Assembly (NCBI GenBank): GCA_002840535.1
Contig: PHBH01000001.1
Span: 155,412 to 219,411 of the forward strand
DNA: 64,000 nt
From: Deltaproteobacteria bacterium HGW-Deltaproteobacteria-15
GTDB lineage: Bacteria; Desulfobacterota; DSM-4660; Desulfatiglandales; HGW-15
Reading direction: 5' to 3'
Below the pieces are notes generated by a model. It saw nothing but the letters and a program-made list of their open reading frames with translations, was not told the DNA's origin and did not search any database. The position numbers and the translations under genes were made by a program. How positions within the stretch are numbered: the stretch's first letter is position 1; each line of letters begins with the position of its first letter. Shown one piece after another: positions 17,699 to 25,446 of this stretch.

Positions 17699-19117
17699 AT
17701 GCGCGAGAGTCCCCAATCAAAAAAAGATCTGCTCCAGAGCCTTCCACCGGAATGGCCTGTGGATTTGCGTCCCGAGATCCAACAAGAGATCCGATCGAGC
17801 GGCCGCAAGGTGGTTGTGCTCGACGACGATCCCACAGGCACGCAGACCGTTCACTCCATCCCGGTGCTCACGGGGTGGAATCGAGAAGCCCTCGAGACTG
17901 AACTGCAGAATGAATCTCCCGTATTCTACATCCTCACGAACTCGAGAAGCCTCCCGCTTGACGAGGCACAACGCCTCAACAGGGAAATCGGCTCCAACCT
18001 GTCAGATGCGGCGAAGGGGACCGGCAGGGATTACGTTGTGGTAAGCCGCAGCGATTCGACTCTCCGGGGCCACTTCCCGGGCGAGGTGGAAGCCCTGGCC
18101 GATTCCCTGGGAAGGGATTTTGATGGATGGATAATCAATCCCTTTTTCCTCGAAGGAGGAAGGTACACCATTGACGATGTTCATTATGTCGAAGAGGGGG
18201 GATCGCTTACTCCTGCCGGGCAGACGGAATTCGCCCGGGACAGCGTCTTCGGATACCGCTCGTCAAACCTGCGCGAATGGGTTGAAGAGAAGACAGGGGG
18301 CCGGATTTCTTCAAAGGGGGTGGTCTCGATCACTATGGAAGACCTCCGGAAAGGAGGGCCGGATAGAGTCGCAGATAAACTGAAAACCCTTAACAGGAAC
18401 GCTCAGTGCGTGGTCAATGCAGCATCCTATCGCGACATGGAGGTGTTCGTCCTGGGCCTCCTCGCTGCCGAAGCGCAGGGGAAGAGGTTTCTTTATCGCA
18501 CGGCTGCTTCCTTTGTGCAGGTCAGGGGAGGCATAGAGCCTCGCCCTCTTCTTTCGCGGGAAGAGATAGGTCCATCTCCATCAGGGGGCGGACTCGTTCT
18601 CGTCGGTTCCCACGTCCCCCGGACCACGAGCCAGCTGCAGGCGGTTCTGGCGGTCCACAATGTGACCGGCCTGGAGGTGAAGGTGGAATCGATACTCCTC
18701 GAGGAGTCGAAAATCTCCGAGCTCGGCCGCGTCGCCCGACTCGTGGACAATGCACTCCATGCGGGAAAGGACGTCGTAGTCTACACGAGCAGAAAGCTGT
18801 ATACCGCTGAGGACTCCAAGGGCAACCTTTTGATAGGGCGCCGGATCTCCGATGGACTGATCACCCTCTTGCGAATGCTCTCCGAAAAGCCCCGGTACCT
18901 GCTTGCCAAGGGAGGCATCACCGCCAGCGATGTCGCGACCAAAGGGTTGAACGTCAAACGGGCAATGGTTCTCGGTCAGATTCTGCCGGGTGTGCCTGTG
19001 TGGCGCCTGGGAGAGGAATGCCGGCTCCCGGGTCTTGCTTACATTGTTTTTCCAGGCAACGTCGGAAATAGCGAAGCGGTAGCCGATGTTGTAAAGATGC
19101 TCAGATATACAGCTTGA
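17699..19117 (+). CDS. DUF1537 four-carbon acid sugar kinase family protein
   Basis: The ATG at 17699 follows AAGAGGTGG and gives 472 residues. The N-terminal substrate domain shows LDDDPTGTQT (about 41-50), SRSLP and SRSDSTLRGHFPGE, and the C-terminal nucleotide-binding domain shows LAKGGITASDVATKGL. This is the DUF1537 (OtnK/DtnK) signature. Family members phosphorylate threonate, erythronate or related acids. The usual aldolase/dehydrogenase partners are not nearby. It may work alone on an unknown acid sugar. Confidence 0.88.
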   Translation: MRESPQSKKDLLQSLPPEWPVDLRPEIQQEIRSSGRKVVVLDDDPTGTQTVHSIPVLTGWNREALETELQNESPVFYILTNSRSLPLDEAQRLNREIGSNLSDAAKGTGRDYVVVSRSDSTLRGHFPGEVEALADSLGRDFDGWIINPFFLEGGRYTIDDVHYVEEGGSLTPAGQTEFARDSVFGYRSSNLREWVEEKTGGRISSKGVVSITMEDLRKGGPDRVADKLKTLNRNAQCVVNAASYRDMEVFVLGLLAAEAQGKRFLYRTAASFVQVRGGIEPRPLLSREEIGPSPSGGGLVLVGSHVPRTTSQLQAVLAVHNVTGLEVKVESILLEESKISELGRVARLVDNALHAGKDVVVYTSRKLYTAEDSKGNLLIGRRISDGLITLLRMLSEKPRYLLAKGGITASDVATKGLNVKRAMVLGQILPGVPVWRLGEECRLPGLAYIVFPGNVGNSEAVADVVKMLRYTA

Positions 19118-19177
19118 TTTTTGAAGCCCCGTTGGTTAATCTGACTGGCATTTGTATTTCTGGAGATCTCCACTGAT

Positions 19178-20047
19178 ATGCTCTTGAGATTAAGTATTCT
19201 GGGCGCCCTTGCCCTGGCCGCAAGAAAAGGTTTTCTAAATAGTCGCAACCTGCAGCTTCGAGAGGTCGAAATCGGCCTGAGACATCTTCCTTCCTCCTTC
19301 GACGGTCTTCGAATCGGCCAGATCACCGATATCCATGCCGGCCCCCTGGTCCCCCGTGAGTTCATCCGAGAGGGTGTGGATCTGATCATGGATGAAAATC
19401 CCGACCTGATCGTCCTGACGGGGGATTTCATGAACGGCAACAGGGGGATTCTTCGACCCAACAACGGCAGTTTCAAGCAGCACCATTATGATTACTGCAT
19501 TGATGAGCTTGCAAGGCTGAGCGCGCCTCTGGGAGTCTTCGGTGTCTTGGGAAACCATGATTTCTGGAGCGGAAAAAAGCTGGCATGCGCTATCGTCGAG
19601 GACCTGAACAGCGTCGGCATACGTATCCTGAGGAATCAATCGATCCCCCTCGAGGACCATGGCCAGCAGCTTTACCTGGTAGGGGTGGACGACTACTGGG
19701 AAGATTCCTATGATCTCTCCCTCGCCACCAGGGGAATCCCAAAGGATACCTGCCGGATTCTGCTTTCTCACAACCCTGACGTGAATGAAGACATCTCAAC
19801 GTTGAAGGAACGAATAGATCTGGTAATCTCCGGGCATACTCATGGCGGCCAGGTCGTCCTCCCTGTTGTTGGTTTCCCTTATCTGCTCTCCCCATTCGGA
19901 CAGAAATATCGGTCGGGTATTGTCAGAGACGGCCAAAGGGTGAGCTACATCAGCTGTGGTCTCGGGGCGTATCTGGCTCCGATACGATTGAATTGCCCAC
20001 CCGACGTTTCCATTCTTACGCTTTACCGACAAAGGGAGGATTCCTGA
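19178..20047 (+). CDS. Calcineurin-type metallophosphoesterase (YkuE/YaeI-like)
   Basis: The 289 residues have an N-terminal hydrophobic segment (about 3-15) that may anchor it to the membrane. The binuclear metal site is complete: ITDIHAG (DxH), LTGDFMNG (GD), GNHD, and GHTHGGQ. The order and length match YkuE/LpxH-like enzymes, some of which hydrolyse lipid or nucleotide phosphates. It is followed after one base by the small zinc-binding gene at 20049, suggesting co-transcription. The substrate is unknown. Confidence 0.88.
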   Translation: MLLRLSILGALALAARKGFLNSRNLQLREVEIGLRHLPSSFDGLRIGQITDIHAGPLVPREFIREGVDLIMDENPDLIVLTGDFMNGNRGILRPNNGSFKQHHYDYCIDELARLSAPLGVFGVLGNHDFWSGKKLACAIVEDLNSVGIRILRNQSIPLEDHGQQLYLVGVDDYWEDSYDLSLATRGIPKDTCRILLSHNPDVNEDISTLKERIDLVISGHTHGGQVVLPVVGFPYLLSPFGQKYRSGIVRDGQRVSYISCGLGAYLAPIRLNCPPDVSILTLYRQREDS

Positions 20048-20048
20048 G

Positions 20049-20408
20049 ATGCAGTGCGAAAAATGCATGGACGAGATCGAACAAGGCGAAGAGAGGGAAC
20101 ACAACGGCCGCACCCTCTGCGAAGACTGCTACATGGATGCCCTCTCCCCTGCCCGCACCTGCGACCCATGGGCCGTTCACACCGCCAAATCCCTTGTCAA
20201 GGAAGGCGGGGCTGCGTCTCAACTCAATGATGTTCAGGCCAAGATCCTCTCCATCCTTGAAGAGACAGGAGGAACCGAGCTCAAGGATATTTCCGAGAGG
20301 CTTCAGATGAAGCCTTCCGACCTCGAACGCGAGATCGCTTCCCTGCGGCACATGGAGAAGATAAGGGGAGAGTTGAGGGAGGGAAGACGGGTTATCCGGC
20401 TCTGGTAA
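20049..20408 (+). CDS. Small protein with N-terminal zinc ribbon and C-terminal helix-turn-helix-like region
   Basis: The 119 residues open with CEKC (3-6) and CEDCY (24-28), a likely zinc-binding pair as in LIM-like or ribbon modules. The C-terminal 60 residues (LNDVQAKILSILEETGGTELKDISERL) look like a winged-helix DNA-binding domain. It starts one base after the phosphoesterase stop. It may be a metal- or redox-sensing transcription factor, but no target is visible. Two hairpins follow. Confidence 0.7.
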   Translation: MQCEKCMDEIEQGEEREHNGRTLCEDCYMDALSPARTCDPWAVHTAKSLVKEGGAASQLNDVQAKILSILEETGGTELKDISERLQMKPSDLEREIASLRHMEKIRGELREGRRVIRLW

Positions 20409-20414
20409 CAAAGA

Positions 20415-20475
20415 GGCCTGGATCTGTTGAACCCAGGCCCTGTATGTTTTCAAAGCCGGTTCTGCAACCGGCTTT
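20415..20475. terminator. Two consecutive stem-loops after the zinc-ribbon gene
   Basis: GGCCTGG/CCAGGCC forms a 7-bp stem (20415-20439), followed by a T-rich stretch. AAAGCCGGTT/AACCGGCTTT forms a perfect 10-bp stem with a 4-base loop (20452-20475). Flanking A and T residues allow the second stem to end transcription in both directions, which fits convergence with the CsbD gene. Confidence 0.75.
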
Positions 20476-20487
20476 CTTCAAAGTAGA

Positions 20488-20688
20488 TCAGTGAAGATCG
20501 CGCTTAAACTCATCCGCTTCCTTTTCCGCCTTCTTGCGTGACATTCCAAATCTCTTCTGCAGCTTGCCGATAAGCTGATCGCGTTTCCCTGCGATTTTTT
20601 CAAACTCATCATCCGTTAGCTCTCCCCATTTCTGGCGGAATTGGCCTTTGAATTTCTTCCAATTTCCCTCGATGGTTTCCCAGTTCAT
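20488..20688 (-). CDS. CsbD family stress protein, copy 1
   Basis: The 66-residue acidic, helical protein matches the CsbD family (WETIEGNWKKFKGQ, LTDDEFEKIAGKRDQLIGKLQ, AEKEADEF). CsbD proteins are induced by general stress in Bacillus and by osmotic or light stress elsewhere; the biochemical role is unknown. A second copy at 20787-20987 is clearly related. Each gene has its own ribosome-binding site and about 100 bases separate them, with the similar C-terminal end pointing to tandem duplication. Confidence 0.9.
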   Translation of the reverse strand: MNWETIEGNWKKFKGQFRQKWGELTDDEFEKIAGKRDQLIGKLQKRFGMSRKKAEKEADEFKRDLH

Positions 20689-20786
20689 AGTGCTCCTCCT
20701 GAATTAGAACTCAAGGCGATTTTTGAACCAGTTCACCGACGAAGTTCTTCAAAAAAGACGAGGGGTGACTTGGAGTTCCAGTTCGT

Positions 20787-20987
20787 TTAGTGAAGAGTAC
20801 GGCTGAAATCATCCGCTTCCTTTTCCGCCTCGTCCCGTGAGAAGCCGTATTTCTCCTGCAGTTTTCCTACGAGATGATCTTTTTTGCCTGCAATCATCTC
20901 GAACTCATCGTCAGTGAGATCGCCCCATTTTTCTCTAAATTTACCTTTAAATTGCTTCCAATTGCCTTCAATGATATCCCATTTCAT
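20787..20987 (-). CDS. CsbD family stress protein, copy 2
   Basis: The 66-residue paralogue of the gene at 20488 has about 70 percent identical positions by eye and the same layout (WDIIEGNWKQFKG, LTDDEFEMIAGKKDHLVGKLQ, EADDF). Both end in a similar LH. It is preceded by AGGAG-type sequence. Expression is likely stress-related, but no clear promoter motif was identified. Confidence 0.9.
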   Translation of the reverse strand: MKWDIIEGNWKQFKGKFREKWGDLTDDEFEMIAGKKDHLVGKLQEKYGFSRDEAEKEADDFSRTLH

Positions 20988-21125
20988 TGTTTACTCCTTT
21001 CCTTCAATCGTTTTAAATTGGTTTTCAAACAGAAAAGCAAGATAACCATTCGCTGGGGCATTGAAAGGTGATCGCATGATTTTTCGGGTATTTGGGGCCA
21101 AAATACAGGAAAGTTCGTACGAGCT

Positions 21126-21180
21126 TTCTCTCCTCCTGCTGACTTCTGTCTCCTGTCTTCTGGCTTCTATCTTCTGTCTT
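21126..21180. repeat. CTTCTGTCT word run
   Basis: Imperfect copies of CTTCTGTCT(C/T)CTG run through 21131-21180 between the CsbD and OsmC genes, ending just at the OsmC stop codon. This is another iterated-word patch, single-armed here. Confidence 0.5.
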
Positions 21181-21652
21181 ATTCAATCTCATACCGGACG
21201 TTCACTTCGATGTCCTTCCTGAGAGAGTGATATACCGAGCAGTACTTTTCGCGGGAAAGGGAGATGGCCCTCTCCAGCTTTGCGGGAGTGATCCGCTTTC
21301 CGGAGATGTGGATCGTCAGATCGACGGATTTATAGTACTGAGGAGGGTCGGGATACCTGGTTCCCTCCATTGTCATCTCATAATGGTCAACCTCGCACCT
21401 CATCTTTCGAAGGATATGAACCACGTCGATGGACATGCACCCTCCTACACTCATCAGCAGGGTCTCGGTGGGAGAACACCCTTCCTGGTATGAAACATCG
21501 TATTCCACTTCATAGCCGCGCTGAGTGGTTGCCAGAAAGTAGAGGTCCCTCTGAAGCGTGATTCTCCCCTTGTTTACCGGCAGGATCTTTTCCTTGTAGT
21601 CTTTGAGATCTGTTGCATGTTCACCGCTCTCGGTTTTTTCCGTCTCGCTCAT
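21179..21652 (-). CDS. OsmC/Ohr family peroxiredoxin-like protein
   Basis: The 157-residue protein has the OsmC core with two conserved Cys positions, in EGCSPTETLL and GGCMSIDVVH. In the family these reduce organic hydroperoxides with a dithiol. The N-terminal 20 residues are polar and low complexity. It is divergently oriented to the sigma-factor gene. It is likely part of an oxidative-stress response, consistent with the nearby CsbD genes. Confidence 0.85.
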   Translation of the reverse strand: MSETEKTESGEHATDLKDYKEKILPVNKGRITLQRDLYFLATTQRGYEVEYDVSYQEGCSPTETLLMSVGGCMSIDVVHILRKMRCEVDHYEMTMEGTRYPDPPQYYKSVDLTIHISGKRITPAKLERAISLSREKYCSVYHSLRKDIEVNVRYEIE

Positions 21653-21826
21653 GCCAAACTCCCTTGTCGATTATTTCCGGAGATTTCATTTCCGGATGAT
21701 CATTTGAAACACGTTATAGAAACGATCGAAACCCAAGTCAATTATCTGTTCATATGGTCCATGCCGCGTATTTTTTATGTCACGCATTGCCCGGCAAAGG
21801 TGTCTAATGGGAAAAGAGAGGATTTT

Positions 21827-22696
21827 ATGCAAACGAAAAAGCTTGCTGGCGAGCCAAGTCTTGAAAGCCTGGCTGCTTTAGCAAAAAAGGGACAAAAAGA
21901 GGCCCTTGAAGAACTGGTGAGAAGAATTCAAGACAGGATTTACGGGCTGGCCCTCAGAACTCTCTTCTTGCCCGCCGATGCTGAGGATGCGACTCAGGAG
22001 ATCCTGATCAAGGTCATCACCCACCTTGCCTACTTCAAAGGGGAGAGTCGGTTCACCACCTGGGTGTTTCGCATTGCAACCAACCATTTGGTCACCACCC
22101 ATAAACGGAGGGCTGAAAAGCGCGGATTTTCTCTTGATAGAGCAGAGGAGCAAATTGAAGCGGCACTATCTTTGTCAAGCTCGGAAAACGCCGGTACCTG
22201 CGAAAACAATCTGCTCATAGAAGAGGTACGATTGGCCTGCCTGCAGGGGATGCTCCTTTGCCTGACGCGGGAAATTCGCCTGGCCTTTATTCTGGGAGTG
22301 GTTTTTGAAGTCACGAGTGTTGAGGGCGCCCGAATTTTGGATGTCACGCAGGAGACCTTTCGCCAGCGTCTTTCACGGGGACGCAAACAGATTCAGAATT
22401 TCATGACGAGGAAATGCAGTCTTGTAAATCCTGAAAATCCCTGCGCCTGCGCCAAACTTGTTCCCCATGAAATCAGGATCAAGATGCTCGATCCCGAAAA
22501 CCTCCGGTTTGCCGGCCACCGCTGCCATGCCCGCGAAAACCGGTCAGCAGTGGCCCGGCTGAAGGAGCTTGGTGAAATGCGGCGTGTCGCGGCCCTTTTC
22601 CGGAGCCACCCGGATTATGCCGCACCGGATACTTTTGTGGACTCCATCAGGAAGCTCGTGGAATCCGGAAGACTCGAAATGACCATCAGCCATTGA
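21827..22696 (+). CDS. ECF-type RNA polymerase sigma factor with a cysteine-containing C-terminal extension
   Basis: The frame is open from 21617, but the ATG at 21827 with AGAGAGG gives 290 residues. Region 2 is DAEDATQEILIKVITHLAYF with FTTWVFRIATNHL, and region 4 is GARILDVTQETFRQRLSRGRKQI. After sigma-4 comes about 90 residues with a NPENPCACAKLV motif and several Cys/His. That extension recurs in a subgroup of ECF factors and may bind metal or serve as an in-built regulator. No anti-sigma gene is adjacent. Confidence 0.85.
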   Translation: MQTKKLAGEPSLESLAALAKKGQKEALEELVRRIQDRIYGLALRTLFLPADAEDATQEILIKVITHLAYFKGESRFTTWVFRIATNHLVTTHKRRAEKRGFSLDRAEEQIEAALSLSSSENAGTCENNLLIEEVRLACLQGMLLCLTREIRLAFILGVVFEVTSVEGARILDVTQETFRQRLSRGRKQIQNFMTRKCSLVNPENPCACAKLVPHEIRIKMLDPENLRFAGHRCHARENRSAVARLKELGEMRRVAALFRSHPDYAAPDTFVDSIRKLVESGRLEMTISH

Positions 22697-22763
22697 TCAA
22701 CCGAGTCCGAGAACCGCCGGGGACCAGGAACCCATAGGAAATCCAGCCAAAAGGAGAAAGACG

Positions 22764-23213
22764 ATGGAAATCAGGAAAGAGTTGCAGGCCCCGTGCGGGC
22801 TATACTGCGGTGTCTGTTCGATCATGATGGCCCATAGGGACAATAATCAAAAGCTCAAGGAACGATTGGCCGTTGCCTATGGAGTTTCACCGGATGGGAT
22901 TCGCTGCAAAGGATGTTTATCCGACGACGTGTTTGCGTACTGCACAACCTGCCCGATCAAATCCTGTACACGGCAAAAAGGGTATGAGGGGTGTCATGAA
23001 TGCCATGAGTTTCCCTGTGAACACGTGAATAACTTCCCGGTTCCCGTAGGCAAAAAGGTGATCCTGCGCGCCATACCCCAGCGGCGGGAGATGGGGACGG
23101 AAAAATGGGCGGAGGCCGAGGAAAAGCGCTACCAATGCCCGAATTGCGGAACGCAACTTTTCAGGGGGGCAAAGCGCTGTCGGCAATGCGAAGGGGCTGT
23201 GGATCTGGACTAA
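22764..23213 (+). CDS. DUF3795-type cysteine-rich protein
   Basis: The 149 residues contain APCGLYCGVC, CKGCLSD, YCTTCPIKSC and CHECHEFPC, the DUF3795 signature of closely spaced CxxC motifs, followed by a short zinc ribbon (CPNCG...CRQCEG). Function is unknown; metal binding is likely. A ribosome-binding site AAAGGAG precedes the start. It is the last gene before a strong terminator at 23428. Confidence 0.85.
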   Translation: MEIRKELQAPCGLYCGVCSIMMAHRDNNQKLKERLAVAYGVSPDGIRCKGCLSDDVFAYCTTCPIKSCTRQKGYEGCHECHEFPCEHVNNFPVPVGKKVILRAIPQRREMGTEKWAEAEEKRYQCPNCGTQLFRGAKRCRQCEGAVDLD

Positions 23214-23427
23214 CTTACAAAGAATACAGGATTGACTGTATTTACAGCGACGCGAATTGCTGGTTTTAATCCGGTGCAAACGGCAAATATGGCAACCTTC
23301 GCCGGACGAATTTGTGCACGCTGAAATTCCTTGGGAAGGAACCGCAATTTTGTCCCGATCTCTTGCCTCCAAAGGAAGAGAGCCCGGGATAGACAAAATG
23401 CATTCGAGCGAGGGTGCCTCCTTTATA

Positions 23428-23461
23428 GGCTGATTGAGTCTCTCAATCAGCCTTTCTTTTT
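23428..23461 (+). terminator. Strong intrinsic terminator
   Basis: GGCTGATTGA and TCAATCAGCC pair perfectly around a 5-base loop, followed by TTTCTTTTT. The orientation ends plus-strand transcription from the DUF3795 gene. A short TGGACATT/ACATTGG word run follows at 23481-23509. The rest of 23214-23427 holds no supported gene. Confidence 0.85.
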
Positions 23462-23509
23462 GGTGCCCCTGCGAGCGCATTGGACATTTTACATTGGACA
23501 TTGGACATT

Positions 23510-24178
23510 CTAATCTTTCCACTTCCCCTTCCCTTTACCGCCCTTTCCGTTGTCCTTGCCCTTTTGTTTCTCCTTGTATTCCCTTTTTTCTCCATTCCCT
23601 TTGCCTTTGCCCTTGGCCTTCTTGACTTCGTAGTCGATGGTCACGAAATCCCTGCCCCTGGAGCGCAGATCCATGACCTTCTCAGGCGCGTACTTATGGT
23701 GTTCGGACAGGAACCGCAGGTTGACCTGGTTGACGATGTCCCTGTCTGTAAACTTGATGTGGTTCCATTCCTTCTTTGGGTGTTTCTTGTAGTACCCGTA
23801 GGCTTTTCCATAGGGAGGCCCGGACCGGACCACTTGCACCGGCACGTAATAGATCTCTGGTCCAAAGCCCAGACGCACGGTGATATCCAGCCAGCTCATC
23901 CCTCCAAGGCGCATGTTGACGATCGCGTCCGGATGTACCCTCGCCATTTGAGAGAGGTAAAGAACCACCGGAATATGATCCGGGTAAATGCCCCTGTCCC
24001 GGATGACGACTACCTCAGGCTCGGGCACACGGAAGTACTCGCCAACGGACATATAGAATCCCCGAAAACCCTCGCTCCCGATGGAGACGCCCATATCCAG
24101 TTGGCCGGCTTGGGCCGGACGATCCAGGAACACGGCCAAGGATAGCACGCAGGCAAGAACCAGAGTTGAAATACGCAT
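23510..24178 (-). CDS. Exported protein with Lys/Gly-rich C-terminal tail
   Basis: An ATG at 24178 follows AGGAGGTG at ideal spacing. The 222 residues start with a signal peptide (1-24, cleaved near AQAGQ). The middle part repeats a motif of the form hhGh-W.DIT.RLGF.P..YYV, and residues 186-222 are almost purely K, G, E, N, R and D. A tail of this kind could bind nucleic acid, anionic polysaccharide or cell wall. No domain is recognised. It is alone on the minus strand, facing the terminator at 23428. Confidence 0.75.
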   Translation of the reverse strand: MRISTLVLACVLSLAVFLDRPAQAGQLDMGVSIGSEGFRGFYMSVGEYFRVPEPEVVVIRDRGIYPDHIPVVLYLSQMARVHPDAIVNMRLGGMSWLDITVRLGFGPEIYYVPVQVVRSGPPYGKAYGYYKKHPKKEWNHIKFTDRDIVNQVNLRFLSEHHKYAPEKVMDLRSRGRDFVTIDYEVKKAKGKGKGNGEKREYKEKQKGKDNGKGGKGKGKWKD

Positions 24179-24308
24179 GAAGCACCTCCTTCTGGTAAAC
24201 CGGTCAGGGAACAACTCCTGTCGGATTCCGACGCACCGCAGGACCTCCTTATACGCGGGATTCCGTTGCTCTGCAAGCTCAGCATTCACAAATTTCTCAC
24301 TCCTTTCG

Positions 24309-24350
24309 AAATGAAATTCCAGCAATGTGTTCCAGAGACACGACGCTGGT
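24309..24350 (+). repeat. 42-base direct repeat, copy 1
   Basis: 35 of 42 positions match 27719-27760, including an exact 18-base core CAGAGACACGACGCTGGT. The two copies bracket the PhnD-like lipoprotein and the sigma-54 activator, 3.4 kb apart. Copy 2 overlaps one arm of the hairpin element at 27653-27726. Confidence 0.8.
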
Positions 24351-24408
24351 TCACGATGGAAAAAATCATGTTTTCTCTAAAAGTCGTTTGGGGCAAAAGA
24401 AGAATTGA

Positions 24409-24437
24409 TTTACCATAGCGTCTCACTATGGTATAAT
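24409..24437 (+). promoter_or_regulatory. Sigma-70 promoter with a palindromic operator between -35 and -10
   Basis: TTTACC and TATAAT are 17 bases apart. The spacer holds a perfect inverted repeat ACCATAG-N7-CTATGGT (24412-24432) that overlaps the edges of both boxes. A protein bound there would block RNA polymerase. The start codon of the lipoprotein gene is at 24466. Confidence 0.7.
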
Positions 24438-24465
24438 CTGTCCATCACTTTCCCCCGGGGTTGCA

Positions 24466-25446
24466 ATGGTAGTCCGCTGTTTCCACAGATCCGGCGTCTT
24501 CACGCTTTTAAGAATTCTCGTTGTATTCCTCGGATTACTTTCTCTCCTGTTCGCCGGGTGCGGGAAGGATAATGTCGCTGTCGTCGATTTCGAGCGGGTT
24601 GTAAAGATCGAAAAACCATCCTCGAATCAAACGGCCAGTCCGGTGCTCAGGGTGGCAGTGGCTGCAATGATCTCGCCCAAAGAGACCTTTGTCTCCTATC
24701 GGGATCTCCTGACCTATATCGGACACAAAATCGGCAGAGAGACGGAGTTCATTCAGAGAAAGACCTATCGTGAGGTGAACGAGCTTCTTGGAATGGGCCG
24801 GATCGACATTGCCTTTATCTGCTCAGGCCCCTATGCAGCGGGGAGAAAGCAGTACGGCCTTGAATTGCTCGCCGTGCCGCAGATCCAGGGCGCACATGAT
24901 TACCGTTCCTATCTCATCGTGAAAAACGATGCCTTCCGAAGCATCGAGGATTTGAAAGGGCGGGTCTTTGCCTTTACAGACCCTGAGTCCAACACAGGAA
25001 GACTGGTTCCCAGCTTTTGGCTGGAACGAATGGGGGAACGGCCGGAGAGCTTTTTCGGCCGGCTCATCTACACGTACAGCCACGACAACTCCATCAGGGC
25101 CGTGGCCAGGGGACTTGTGGACGGCGCTTCGGTCGACAGCCTCATCTGGGATTATTACAACCGCCGGAACCCCGTCCTCACCGGTTCGACCCGGGTGATC
25201 AGGCAGTCCGAACCCTACCCGGTCCCGCCAGTGGTGGCCTCCAGGGTTCTGGGGAAGAATGATAGAGACCGGATCAGCCGGGCGCTTGTTTCCATGCACA
25301 CGGACCAGGAAGGCCGCAGGATCCTCAACCACCTTGGATTCGATCGCTTCATCCTGCCTCCCGAGGACTGGTTTGAAAACCTTGTTCGCATAGAGAAGAT
25401 GCTGGCAACCCTTGCGGAGAAAGAGCATGCCGTTCAAAAGCCTTAA
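24466..25446 (+). CDS. PhnD-like periplasmic binding lipoprotein
   Basis: The 326-residue protein has a signal peptide with lipobox LLFAGC (C32), so it is lipid-anchored in the periplasm. The rest is a PhnD/phosphonate-binding-type SBP fold (LRVAVAAMISPKETF, FAFTDPESNTG, LVDGASVDSLIW). No ABC permease or ATPase is nearby. Instead, its gene overlaps the start of the sigma-54 activator by 20 bases. That mirrors AioX/ArrX-type sensors, PhnD relatives that bind arsenite, arsenate or related oxyanions for a two-component system. A ligand-sensing role is inferred, and the ligand is unknown. Confidence 0.82.
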   Translation: MVVRCFHRSGVFTLLRILVVFLGLLSLLFAGCGKDNVAVVDFERVVKIEKPSSNQTASPVLRVAVAAMISPKETFVSYRDLLTYIGHKIGRETEFIQRKTYREVNELLGMGRIDIAFICSGPYAAGRKQYGLELLAVPQIQGAHDYRSYLIVKNDAFRSIEDLKGRVFAFTDPESNTGRLVPSFWLERMGERPESFFGRLIYTYSHDNSIRAVARGLVDGASVDSLIWDYYNRRNPVLTGSTRVIRQSEPYPVPPVVASRVLGKNDRDRISRALVSMHTDQEGRRILNHLGFDRFILPPEDWFENLVRIEKMLATLAEKEHAVQKP

